Below, piece after piece: positions 29,272 through 37,259 of a stretch of DNA of 64,000 nt. This stretch comes from JAFAXD01 sp963760435 (GTDB lineage: Bacteria > Pseudomonadota > Alphaproteobacteria > Rhizobiales > Xanthobacteraceae): contig CAVXDE010000035.1 of NCBI GenBank assembly GCA_963760435.1, positions 62,001-126,000 on the forward strand, written 5' to 3'. Position 1 is the stretch's first letter, and each line of letters starts with the position of its first letter. Made by a program: the position numbers and the translations under genes. The notes below the pieces were generated by a model, which saw only the letters and a program-made list of their open reading frames with translations, was not told the DNA's origin and did no database searches.

Positions 29272-30062
29272 TCGCGCTGGCCCTCGAAGCGGTCTGCGGC
29301 GGCTACGGCCGAACCGAGGTGTTGCGCAACGTGACGCTTACGGTCGGTGAGGGTGAGATCGTCACCATTCTGGGCGCCAATGGTGCCGGCAAGAGCACGC
29401 TGCTCAACAGTATTCTGGGACTGCTGCCCAGAAAAACCGGGCGGTTTATGCTCTATGGACAGAGCATCGCTGAGCTGCGCACCGAGGAGATTGTTCGCCT
29501 GGGTATCTGCCTCGTACCGGAACGGCGTCAACTGTTCGGGTCGATGACGGTCGAGGAGAACTTGTTGATCGGCGCGTTCGTGTCGACGTCGCAGTTGCAG
29601 AATCGGTGTCGCTTGGCTGAGCAGTACGCTCGTTTTCCGATCCTCCAGGAGCGGCGGCGACAAGCAGCTCGGACCATGAGCGGCGGCCAGCAACAGATGC
29701 TGGCCATCGCCCGCGGCCTGATGTCGGCGCCCAAGCTGCTGTTGCTCGACGAGCCGTCGCTCGGGCTTGCGCCACTGATCGTCCAGCAGGTGTTCCAGGA
29801 GATCCAGCGCCTGCGCGATGCCGGCACCACAATTCTGCTGGTCGAACAGAACGCCGGCGCGGCGCTACGCATCGCCGACCGCGCCTATATGATGAGCGGC
29901 GGCCGGATCGTCGACGAGCGCACGCCACGGGATCTACTGGCCGACCGCAAGGTCGCCGAGGCTTATCTTGGCGGCGCCGATGGCAATTCCATGGAGCAGC
30001 GCATCAGGCTCAAGGCCGCGGCGCTGGCCGGGGAGAGCGCCGGCCGGTCGCGAATAGTTTGA
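29268..30062 (+). CDS. livF: HAAT-type ABC ATPase (LivF)
   Basis: A 264-residue ATPase from a GTG start overlapping the preceding stop (GTGA). Walker A is GANGAGKSTLLN, the signature is MSGGQQQMLAIARGL, and Walker B is LLLLDEPSLGL, followed by ILLVEQN, typical of LivF. With the fused LivG half it powers the importer. The C-terminal 30 residues are a basic Ala-rich tail. It overlaps the frame of the next gene by four bases, but that gene more likely starts at 30080. Confidence 0.93.
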   Translation: MIALALEAVCGGYGRTEVLRNVTLTVGEGEIVTILGANGAGKSTLLNSILGLLPRKTGRFMLYGQSIAELRTEEIVRLGICLVPERRQLFGSMTVEENLLIGAFVSTSQLQNRCRLAEQYARFPILQERRRQAARTMSGGQQQMLAIARGLMSAPKLLLLDEPSLGLAPLIVQQVFQEIQRLRDAGTTILLVEQNAGAALRIADRAYMMSGGRIVDERTPRDLLADRKVAEAYLGGADGNSMEQRIRLKAAALAGESAGRSRIV

Positions 30063-30079
30063 ACGGAGAAGGAAACAGG

Positions 30080-31066
30080 ATGCCGAAGTGGCAATACACC
30101 AAGGGCCTGCATGATCTCGGCAACGGCTGCTTTGCCTATCTACAACCGGACGGCAGTTGGGGCTGGAGCAATGCGGGGCTGGTGCAAGACGGCGACCAGA
30201 CGCTGCTGGTCGACACGCTGTTCGATCTGCCGCTGACTGCGGCCATGCTCAAGACAATGCGCGACGCGGTGCCGGCCGCCCGCAATATCCGCAAGCTGGT
30301 GAACACCCACGCCAACGGCGACCACACCTTCGGCAACCAGTTGGTCGAGGGCGCCGAGATCATCGCGTGCCGGGCCTGCGCCGAGGAATATGCCGAAGCG
30401 ACACCGGAGCGCGCCGCCGCCCGCGCCATGGGTTGGAAAGAGCTGGGGGAGGGTGGCGCGTTCGCCCATGAGATCATGTGGCGCCGGTTCGATTTCCGCG
30501 GACTGGTCAGCACGCCGCCGACCGTCGTGTTCGACAACCAGCTCGAGCTCAAAGTCGGCGACAAGAACCTCATCCTGACCTACCTTGGCACGGCCCACAG
30601 CCGCGGTGATATCCTCGTGCATCTGCCGCGTGAGCGCGTCCTCTACACCGGAGACTTGCTGTTCGTGGGCGGCCATCCGGTGATCTGGGAAGGTCCCGTC
30701 GACAACTGGATCAAGGCTTGCGATTACATCCTCGACCTCGACGTGGATGTCATCGTTCCCGGCCATGGACCGATCGCCGACAAATCGGCCGTCCGCGAAA
30801 TGAAAGCCTACCTCGCGTTTGTGAAGACCGAAGCGCGCCGACATTTCGACAACGGTGTGCCGTTCGCGGAGGCAGCGCGTCGCATCAGTCTCGACCGGTT
30901 CTCGACTTGGCTCGATCCCGAGCGCATCATCATCAATGTTGCCTCGCTTTATCGCGAGTTTTCTGGTGAGACCGCGCCGCTTGACCGTATGCCGCTATTT
31001 GCTGAGATGAAGCGATACCGTAAGGAGCGCTGTGCGCATGATCATGCAGGGCAAGCCGCCCCGTAG
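30080..31066 (+). CDS. MBL-fold metallohydrolase
   Basis: A 328-residue metallo-beta-lactamase-fold hydrolase. The metal-binding motif is THANGDHTFGN, where the first position of HxHxDH is followed by A-N-G-D-H: the second histidine is an asparagine. Further ligand regions are LGTAHSRGD and VPGHGPIAD. Relatives hydrolyse esters, thioesters or lactones. In this cluster it may open a lactone or cleave a thioester; this is inferred from neighbours. GGAGAAGGA lies before the ATG at 30080, which is preferred over 30059. Confidence 0.85.
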   Translation: MPKWQYTKGLHDLGNGCFAYLQPDGSWGWSNAGLVQDGDQTLLVDTLFDLPLTAAMLKTMRDAVPAARNIRKLVNTHANGDHTFGNQLVEGAEIIACRACAEEYAEATPERAAARAMGWKELGEGGAFAHEIMWRRFDFRGLVSTPPTVVFDNQLELKVGDKNLILTYLGTAHSRGDILVHLPRERVLYTGDLLFVGGHPVIWEGPVDNWIKACDYILDLDVDVIVPGHGPIADKSAVREMKAYLAFVKTEARRHFDNGVPFAEAARRISLDRFSTWLDPERIIINVASLYREFSGETAPLDRMPLFAEMKRYRKERCAHDHAGQAAP

Positions 31067-31081
31067 GGTGAGTCACGGCTG

Positions 31082-32620
31082 ATGAATATCGGACTGTGGC
31101 TTGAGAGGTGTGGACGGTCACACCCGGAGGCACCGGCGGTCGGTTACGGCGATGACTTGGTGCTGCGCTATGGCGAGCTCGCGCGACGCGCGGCACGGCG
31201 GGCAGGCGCGCTGCGCGACCGTTACGGGATCGTATCCGGAGCGCGGGTTGCGATCATCGCCAAGAACTGCCCGTCCTATGTCGAAACCATGTATGCGGTC
31301 TGGCTCGCCGGCGCGGCCGTCGTCCCGGTCAATGCCAAGCTGCATCCGTCCGAGTTCAGCTACATCCTCGAACACGCGGGCGCCGATCTCGCGTTCGTGT
31401 CAGCGGATCTCGCCGATCAGGTTCCGGTGCATGGCGACCTGAAGCTTGTCGTCCTGGACAACCCCGAGTTCGACCGGATGCTGGCCGCGGATCCGATCGC
31501 GGCCGTTCCACGCGACGCTGGCGACCTGGCTTGGCTCTTCTACACCAGCGGCACCACAGGCCGGCCGAAGGGAGCGTATCTCTCCCACCGGAATCTTGCG
31601 GCCGCGTCATACGCCTATCTGGCCGAGGTCGATCCGGGCGCGCCGGGCGACGTTCTGTTTCACGCCGCGCCGATGAGCCACGGTTCAGGGCTCTACCTGA
31701 TGGCTCACGTGATGCGGCTCGGTATGAATGTTGTTCCGGCCTCGCATGGCTTCGAGCCGGAGGAAGTCCTCCGCGCCGCCGACCGGTGGAAGCGATTGTC
31801 GCTGTTCGCGGCACCCACAATGGTGCGCAGGCTGGTTGGCGCGGCGAGTGGCGCCGACGTGAGCGGGTTTCGGACGATCATCTATGGCGGCGGGCCGATG
31901 TATGTCGCCGATATCATCGAAGCGTTTCGTGTGTTTGGACCGCGTCTCGCGCAGATCTACGGCCAGGGCGAAACCCCGATGACGATCACGACCCTGTCGC
32001 GCAACGAAATCGCAGCGAGCGATCATCCGTTGTGGATGGAGCGTCTGGGATCCGTCGGGCGGCCGTTCGGCTTGATGGAGGTTGCAGTCCATGATCAGGA
32101 CGATCGGCCGCTGGCGCCGGGACAAGAGGGCGAGATCGTGTGCCGCGGACCAACCGTCATGACGGGCTACTGGAACGACACGGCGGCGAGTGACGAGACT
32201 CTCCGCGGCGGCCGCCTGCACACCGGCGATGTCGGCGTGTTCGATCAGCACGGATACCTCACCCTGAAGGACCGCACCAAGGATCTCATCATCTCGGGAG
32301 GATCGAACATCTATCCGCGCGAGGTCGAGGAAGTGCTGCAGACCCATCCCGATGTTCATGAGGTGTCGGTGGTTGGACAGCCCGACGCCGAATGGGGCGA
32401 GGTGGTGGTCGCGTGCGTGGTGCGCTCACCTGGCGCGGCCGTCGCCGAGAACGCGCTTGACGCCTATTGTCTCGAGCGCATCGCTCGCTTCAAGCGTCCG
32501 AAGCGCTACGTGTTCATCAACTCCCTACCCAAGAATAATTACGGCAAGGTCTTGAAGCGGGAGCTGCGCGAAATGCTGAGCGCGTCGGATCTCGCCAACC
32601 AGGAAGGCGTCAAACCATGA
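31082..32620 (+). CDS. Acyl-CoA synthetase (AMP-binding family)
   Basis: A 512-residue ligase of the ANL superfamily, which activates a carboxylic acid as acyl-AMP and then acyl-CoA. Motifs are the P-loop FYTSGTTGRPKGA, the adenine-binding region IYGQGETPMT, the TGDVGVFD aspartate, the hinge LKDRTKDLIISGGSNIYP, and the C-terminal lysine in NNYGKVLKRELR. It overlaps the thiolase gene by four bases. The substrate is probably the acid brought in by the neighbouring importer or its breakdown product. Confidence 0.92.
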   Translation: MNIGLWLERCGRSHPEAPAVGYGDDLVLRYGELARRAARRAGALRDRYGIVSGARVAIIAKNCPSYVETMYAVWLAGAAVVPVNAKLHPSEFSYILEHAGADLAFVSADLADQVPVHGDLKLVVLDNPEFDRMLAADPIAAVPRDAGDLAWLFYTSGTTGRPKGAYLSHRNLAAASYAYLAEVDPGAPGDVLFHAAPMSHGSGLYLMAHVMRLGMNVVPASHGFEPEEVLRAADRWKRLSLFAAPTMVRRLVGAASGADVSGFRTIIYGGGPMYVADIIEAFRVFGPRLAQIYGQGETPMTITTLSRNEIAASDHPLWMERLGSVGRPFGLMEVAVHDQDDRPLAPGQEGEIVCRGPTVMTGYWNDTAASDETLRGGRLHTGDVGVFDQHGYLTLKDRTKDLIISGGSNIYPREVEEVLQTHPDVHEVSVVGQPDAEWGEVVVACVVRSPGAAVAENALDAYCLERIARFKRPKRYVFINSLPKNNYGKVLKRELREMLSASDLANQEGVKP

Positions 32621-33786
32621 ACGTCGCGATCGTCGGGTGGGCACATTCTCCGTTCGGAAAATTCGATACTGAAACGGTGGAAGGCCTGATCGTCAAAACG
32701 GCGCGCCAGGCTCTTGAGCACGCGGGTGTCGGTGCAGCGGACATCGATGAGGTGTTGTTGGGACACTTCAACGCGGGATTTTCCGCCCAGGACTTCACCG
32801 CGTCCCTCGTGCATCAGGCGAGCGACGATTTACGCTTCAAGCCAGCGACGCGGGTCGAGAATGCGTGCGCGACCGGGTCTGCCGCCATTCACCAGGGCAT
32901 CAAATCGATCATGGCCGGCCAGGCGAAGCTCGTGCTTGTCGTCGGTGTCGAGCAGATGTCGAGGACCCCATCGGAAGACGTCGGACGAAACCTGCTGCGC
33001 GCGTCCTACCTCCAAGAGGAAAGCGGCGTTGATGGAGGCTTTGCAGGACTGTTTGGACAGATCGCCGGCCGGTATTTCCAAAAACACGGCGATCAGTCGG
33101 ATGCCCTGGCAGCGATTGCGGCGAAAAATCACAAGAATGGCGCGAGCAATCCTTTGGCTCAGATCCGCAAGGACCTTGGCTTCGATTTCTGTCGCAACGA
33201 GAGCGACAAGAACCCGTTCGTGGCCGGGCCTCTCAAGCGAACCGATTGCTCGCCGGTTTCCGACGGCGCTGCTGCCATTGTCTTGACGGATATTACCACG
33301 GCGCTCGCCATGCGTCGGGCGGTCGTGTTTCGCGGAATATCTCATGTCCAGGACTTTTTGCCGATGTCGAAACGCGACATCTTGAAGTTCGAAGGCTGTG
33401 CGCGTGCCTGGCAGCGGGCACTCGGCGATGCAAACGTTCAGCTCGAAGACCTCTCGTTTGTCGAAACGCACGACTGCTTCACCATCGCTGAACTTATCGA
33501 ATACGAAGCAATGGGCTTGACGGCCGAAGGTCGCGGCGCTGTGGCTGCTCTGGAGGGGTGGACGCAAATCGACGGACAACTTCCGGTCAATCCTTCGGGC
33601 GGGCTGAAGGCCAAAGGCCACCCTATCGGCGCGACGGGCGTATCGATGCACGTCCTCTCCGCCCGGCAACTGTGCGGCGACATGCCGGCGCCCATTCAAA
33701 TCAGCAACGCGCAGCTCGGCGGCGTGTTCAACATGGGCGGCGCAGCGGTCGCAAACTACGTCAGCGTGCTCGAGCGCCTGCGGTGA
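32617..33786 (+). CDS. Thiolase-family acyl-CoA acyltransferase (SCP2-thiolase type)
   Basis: A 389-residue thiolase. The nucleophilic cysteine lies in ENACATGSAA (about residue 84). The catalytic histidine regions are ETHDCFTIAE and GHPIGATGVS, with the SCP2-type GGLKAKGHP. Such enzymes cleave 3-ketoacyl-CoA with CoA. It is the last gene of the catabolic cluster and follows the acyl-CoA ligase with a four-base overlap, so ligation then thiolysis is the likely order. Confidence 0.9.
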   Translation: MNVAIVGWAHSPFGKFDTETVEGLIVKTARQALEHAGVGAADIDEVLLGHFNAGFSAQDFTASLVHQASDDLRFKPATRVENACATGSAAIHQGIKSIMAGQAKLVLVVGVEQMSRTPSEDVGRNLLRASYLQEESGVDGGFAGLFGQIAGRYFQKHGDQSDALAAIAAKNHKNGASNPLAQIRKDLGFDFCRNESDKNPFVAGPLKRTDCSPVSDGAAAIVLTDITTALAMRRAVVFRGISHVQDFLPMSKRDILKFEGCARAWQRALGDANVQLEDLSFVETHDCFTIAELIEYEAMGLTAEGRGAVAALEGWTQIDGQLPVNPSGGLKAKGHPIGATGVSMHVLSARQLCGDMPAPIQISNAQLGGVFNMGGAAVANYVSVLERLR

Positions 33787-33809
33787 GGTGGAGCTGTTGC
33801 TGCGCGCCT

Positions 33810-34421
33810 TTACGCGTGGCCGGCTTCGCTCGACAGCATGCCGAGATCGATGCCGAGCTTGCCCATGGCCTTTTCGTACTTGCCGCCGGTGTCGGTTCCG
33901 AACACCAGCTCGGGGTCTGCGGTGCAATGCAGCCAGCCATTTTGTTGCATTTCGTTCTCCAGCTGGCCTGGTGCCCAGCCGGCGTAGCCGAGTGCGAGAA
34001 CGGCGCTCGCGGGGCCTTCGTCGCGGGCGATGGCTTTGAGAATATCGAGTGTCGCGGTGAGACAGATGCCCTCGTCGATAGGAAGCGTGGAGTTCTCAAT
34101 AAAGAAGTCAGCAGAGTGCAGCACGAACCCGCGCTGAGTCTCGACCGGGCCGCCCTTGAGTACTTTGATGGTGCCGGCCCGTCGTGGCAGCTGGATACGC
34201 TCGGCCGCCGGGATCACGTCGAGTTTCACAAGCAGGTCGGGAAAGTTGATGTCCGCCGCCAGCTGATTGACCACGATACCCATGGCTCCTTCGGAGGAAT
34301 GGGCGCACACATAAATCAGCGTGCGGGCGAAGCGCTCATCGCGCATGCTGGGCATGGCGATCAGCATCTGGCCATCGAGGAAGCCGCGCCGGCCTTTTGG
34401 GGCTTTGGTTGCAAGTTTCAT
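33810..34421 (-). CDS. YqgE/AlgH family protein
   Basis: A 203-residue member of the UPF0301 (YqgE/AlgH) family, widely conserved but of unclear function. Typical segments are FLDGQMLIAMPSMRDERFAR, then YVCAHSSEGAMGIVVNQ, then VLKGGPVETQRGFVLHS, and the C-terminal LALGYAGWAPGQLENEM. It is divergent from the DsbD-like gene, with 93 bp between. Confidence 0.93.
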   Translation of the reverse strand: MKLATKAPKGRRGFLDGQMLIAMPSMRDERFARTLIYVCAHSSEGAMGIVVNQLAADINFPDLLVKLDVIPAAERIQLPRRAGTIKVLKGGPVETQRGFVLHSADFFIENSTLPIDEGICLTATLDILKAIARDEGPASAVLALGYAGWAPGQLENEMQQNGWLHCTADPELVFGTDTGGKYEKAMGKLGIDLGMLSSEAGHA

Positions 34422-34514
34422 CGTTAAATATTACTCCGCTCCGACTGCGGACGGAACCATTTTCACTAAGCATTCACGCGGATTTCAGTTCCGCTCGCAA
34501 CGTCGCACCAGTAA

Positions 34515-35378
34515 ATGGATCACATGAACGTATTGAGATCGCGTCAGATCGGCGCAGTGGGACTGGGCCTTGCGGCTTTTTTAGTCGCGGCGCATGCCTA
34601 CGCAGCAGACGGCTCCGCGTGGGACGGCGATGCACGCTCCGCCGTGCGGCTGATCGCAGGCGAGACCAAGCCTGTTGGCGACACGCTATTGCACGCCGGT
34701 ATCGAAATCAGGCTTGCGCCCGGTTGGAAGACCTATTGGCGCTATCCGGGCGACTCGGGCGTGCCTCCGCGCTTCGATTTTGCGGGATCGACGAATGTCC
34801 AACAAGCCACTGTCCAGTGGCCCACGCCGCATCGCTTTGCTGATGGCGGTGGGCAGTCCATCGGCTATGCGGGAGACGTGGTGTTGCCTGTCCAGGTTCA
34901 GGCAAAGGATTCCACCAAACCGGTGACGCTGCGATTGAAGATCGAGTACGCGATCTGCGAGAAACTGTGCGTGCCAGCGGAGGGAAGCGTCGAGTTGCCG
35001 CTTGCCGCAGGCGGGAATTCATCCGCAAGCGACGCGCTTGCCGCAGCGGAGGCGCGCGTGCCGAAACCCGCAAGCGTAGGCGAGAATGCGCCCCTGGCAG
35101 TTCGCAGCGTTCACGAGGAGCCAGGCTCGCGCTTTACGCGCGTCATCGTCGAGGTGGCCGCACCCGAGGGCGAACCGGTCGATCTGTTCGCCGAAGGGCC
35201 GAGCCCCGAGTGGGCATTGCCGGTCCCCATGCCCGTTGCCGGCGCTCCGTCCGGCCTGCAGCGCTTTGCCTTCGATCTCGACGGCCTGCCGCCGGGCGCG
35301 AACCCGCATGGCGCCGTGCTGACGCTCACCGCAGGGGCGGGTAGCTCGGCGATCGAGGTCAAGACCAAGCTGGAATAA
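34515..35378 (+). CDS. DsbD N-terminal-domain-like exported protein
   Basis: A 287-residue periplasmic protein with a signal peptide (LGLAAFLVAAHAYA). The domain resembles the N-terminal, substrate-facing domain of DsbD: WKTYWRYPGDSGVPPRFDF, then YAICEKLCVPAEGSVELPL. Two cysteines in CEKLC form the likely redox or metal pair. Full DsbD would add a membrane part and a thioredoxin domain, which are missing here, so it must work with separate partners or in another role. A second ATG at 34524 is an alternative start. Confidence 0.8.
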   Translation: MDHMNVLRSRQIGAVGLGLAAFLVAAHAYAADGSAWDGDARSAVRLIAGETKPVGDTLLHAGIEIRLAPGWKTYWRYPGDSGVPPRFDFAGSTNVQQATVQWPTPHRFADGGGQSIGYAGDVVLPVQVQAKDSTKPVTLRLKIEYAICEKLCVPAEGSVELPLAAGGNSSASDALAAAEARVPKPASVGENAPLAVRSVHEEPGSRFTRVIVEVAAPEGEPVDLFAEGPSPEWALPVPMPVAGAPSGLQRFAFDLDGLPPGANPHGAVLTLTAGAGSSAIEVKTKLE

Positions 35379-35483
35379 GCTGACGGTCGCGGCAGCGCTG
35401 GTTTCGCTCGCCTCAATGCTCTAGTTTACCCGCGCTCCGGAACACCGGATGCGCCGCATTGTTCAACCAAAGGAACGCGTCCC

Positions 35484-35963
35484 ATGATCAAGGTGGGTGA
35501 TCGATTGCCCGAAGCCAAATTCCGAGTGATGACGGCGGAAGGACCGGCGGTGAAAACCACCGACGATGTTTTCAAAGGCAAGAAGGTCGTGCTGTTCGCG
35601 GTCCCCGGAGCATTCACGCCGACGTGCCACAAGAACCACTTGCCCGGTTATGTGAACAACGCCGATGCCATTAAGGCCAAAGGAGTTGATGCCATCGCGG
35701 TCACCGGCGTCAACGATGTGTTCGTGATGGACGCCTGGAAGAAGGCGTCCGGCGCGGACAAGATCGAGTTTCTGTCTGACGGCAATGGCGACTTCGCCAA
35801 GGCGATCGACCTTTGGATCGACGGCTCCGGCATGGGGCTCGGCGTTCGCTCGAAACGCTACTCGATGCTGGTCGAGGACGGCGTGGTAAAGAAGCTCAAC
35901 GTCGAGGAAGCTCCAGGCAAAGCAGATCTGTCCGGCGCGGATAATCTCCTCAAGCAGCTCTAA
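35484..35963 (+). CDS. Peroxiredoxin (Prx5/atypical type)
   Basis: A 159-residue thiol peroxidase that reduces peroxides. The peroxidatic cysteine lies in VPGAFTPTCHKNHLPGY, and the other family segments are VFVMDAWKKASGA and FLSDGNGDFAKAI. Its size matches the Prx5 subfamily, which often uses glutathione or thioredoxin. AAAGGA lies before the ATG. A strong hairpin follows its stop. Confidence 0.93.
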   Translation: MIKVGDRLPEAKFRVMTAEGPAVKTTDDVFKGKKVVLFAVPGAFTPTCHKNHLPGYVNNADAIKAKGVDAIAVTGVNDVFVMDAWKKASGADKIEFLSDGNGDFAKAIDLWIDGSGMGLGVRSKRYSMLVEDGVVKKLNVEEAPGKADLSGADNLLKQL

Positions 35964-35974
35964 CGGCCAGGTAC

Positions 35975-36014
35975 CGCGACTCTCTGTTCGATTATATAGA
36001 AACAGAGAGTCGCG
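35975..36014. terminator. Strong AT-loop hairpin between peroxiredoxin and cyclase genes
   Basis: CGCGACTCTCTGTT (35975-35988) and AACAGAGAGTCGCG (36001-36014) are perfect 14-base inverted arms around a 12-base loop with ATTATATAG. It begins 11 bases after the peroxiredoxin stop. No T run follows, so it may be a processed or Rho-dependent 3' end, or an interspersed palindrome, rather than a classical terminator. Confidence 0.5.
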
Positions 36015-36044
36015 ACTGCGCCCGCACCTGTAAGGTGAAGAGCC

Positions 36045-37253
36045 ATGGTCGGGTCGGTCTCTGAAGTTGTCGAGTGGCTTGCCGACGGTGCGCGGTCGGC
36101 GCCCGAATCGCCTGACGTTCTCAAAAAGCTATGTGAAGATCTTGTCGCCTGCGGGATCCCGTTATGGCGGGTGGGCATCTTCGTGCGCACCTTGCACCCC
36201 GACGTATTCGGCCGCAGTTTCGTCTGGCGCCCCGGCACGGACGTTGTCGTACGAACCGCGCCACATACGATCACGACGACGGATGAATACATCAAGAGCC
36301 CAGTCGTCACTGTCTACGAAACCGCGAGGCCGGTGCGGTATCGGCTGACGAGCCCTCCTGACGAGGGCGAAATCCAATTCCTGACCGAGATGCGCGCAGA
36401 GGGCGTGACGGATTATGTCGCAGTGCCTCTTGTGTTCACTGACGGCTCGCTACACTGCGCAACTTGGTCGACCAGAAACCCGGGCGGTTTCACCGACGCA
36501 CACTTCGCGGCGATCAAATGCATTCTTCCACCGTTCGCCCGGGTGGCGGAAATTCGCGCGCTGCAGCGAACGGCCGGCAATCTCCTCGACACTTATGTGG
36601 GCAACAACGCCGGGCCGCGCATCCTCGCCGGTCAGATCCGGCGCGGACACGCCGAGAAGATGCACGCGGCGATCTGGCTCTCCGACATGCGCGGCTTCAC
36701 GACGATGTCGGACCGCCTGCCCGCCGAAACAGTCGTCGATGTGCTCAACCGCTATTTCGAGTGCCAGGTCCCGGCCGTGCGCGACCACGGCGGCGAGGTG
36801 TTGAAGTTCATGGGCGATGGAATGCTCGCCATCTTTCCGGCCGCGTCAGATAATTCCGATCTCGATGAGGTCTGCGGCCGCGTGCTCAGCGCGGCCCGTG
36901 ATGCGTGCAGCAAGGTCGCGAGCTTGAGCCAGGAGAGCGGCGCGGAATATGGGCAGCCGCTTCGCTTCGGACTGGCGTTGCACGTGGGCGAGGTTCTCTA
37001 TGGCAACATTGGCGCCCCCGGCCGGCTCGACTTCACCTGCATCGGTCCCGCGGTGAACCTGGCGGCGCGGCTGGAAAAAGTCGCCGCCAGGCTCGGCCGC
37101 ACGGTGATCGCCTCGGCGAAGTTTGCCGAGCACTCCCCAGCCGAGATGGAGGAACTGGGTGAGTTCGAGGTCGCCGGTTTCGCCGCCGTGCAGACGGCCT
37201 ATGGGCTGCGCGATGAGGGTGGCGCGGGCGCTTCGGCGGCCGCGACGGGGTGA
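36045..37253 (+). CDS. Class III adenylate/guanylate cyclase with N-terminal sensor domain
   Basis: A 402-residue cyclase that makes cAMP or cGMP from the triphosphate. The C-terminal catalytic domain (about 205-385) shows AIWLSDMRGFTTMSDRL with the first metal aspartate, then GGEVLKFMGDGMLAIFP with the second. The substrate region follows (GNIGAPGRLDFTCIGPAVNL, then AARLEKVA). The N-terminal 190 residues are soluble and GAF-like (MRAEGVTDYVAVPLVFTDG), a possible ligand sensor. No membrane segment. AAGGTGAAGAG precedes the ATG. Confidence 0.9.
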   Translation: MVGSVSEVVEWLADGARSAPESPDVLKKLCEDLVACGIPLWRVGIFVRTLHPDVFGRSFVWRPGTDVVVRTAPHTITTTDEYIKSPVVTVYETARPVRYRLTSPPDEGEIQFLTEMRAEGVTDYVAVPLVFTDGSLHCATWSTRNPGGFTDAHFAAIKCILPPFARVAEIRALQRTAGNLLDTYVGNNAGPRILAGQIRRGHAEKMHAAIWLSDMRGFTTMSDRLPAETVVDVLNRYFECQVPAVRDHGGEVLKFMGDGMLAIFPAASDNSDLDEVCGRVLSAARDACSKVASLSQESGAEYGQPLRFGLALHVGEVLYGNIGAPGRLDFTCIGPAVNLAARLEKVAARLGRTVIASAKFAEHSPAEMEELGEFEVAGFAAVQTAYGLRDEGGAGASAAATG

Positions 37254-37259
37254 TCTAAT

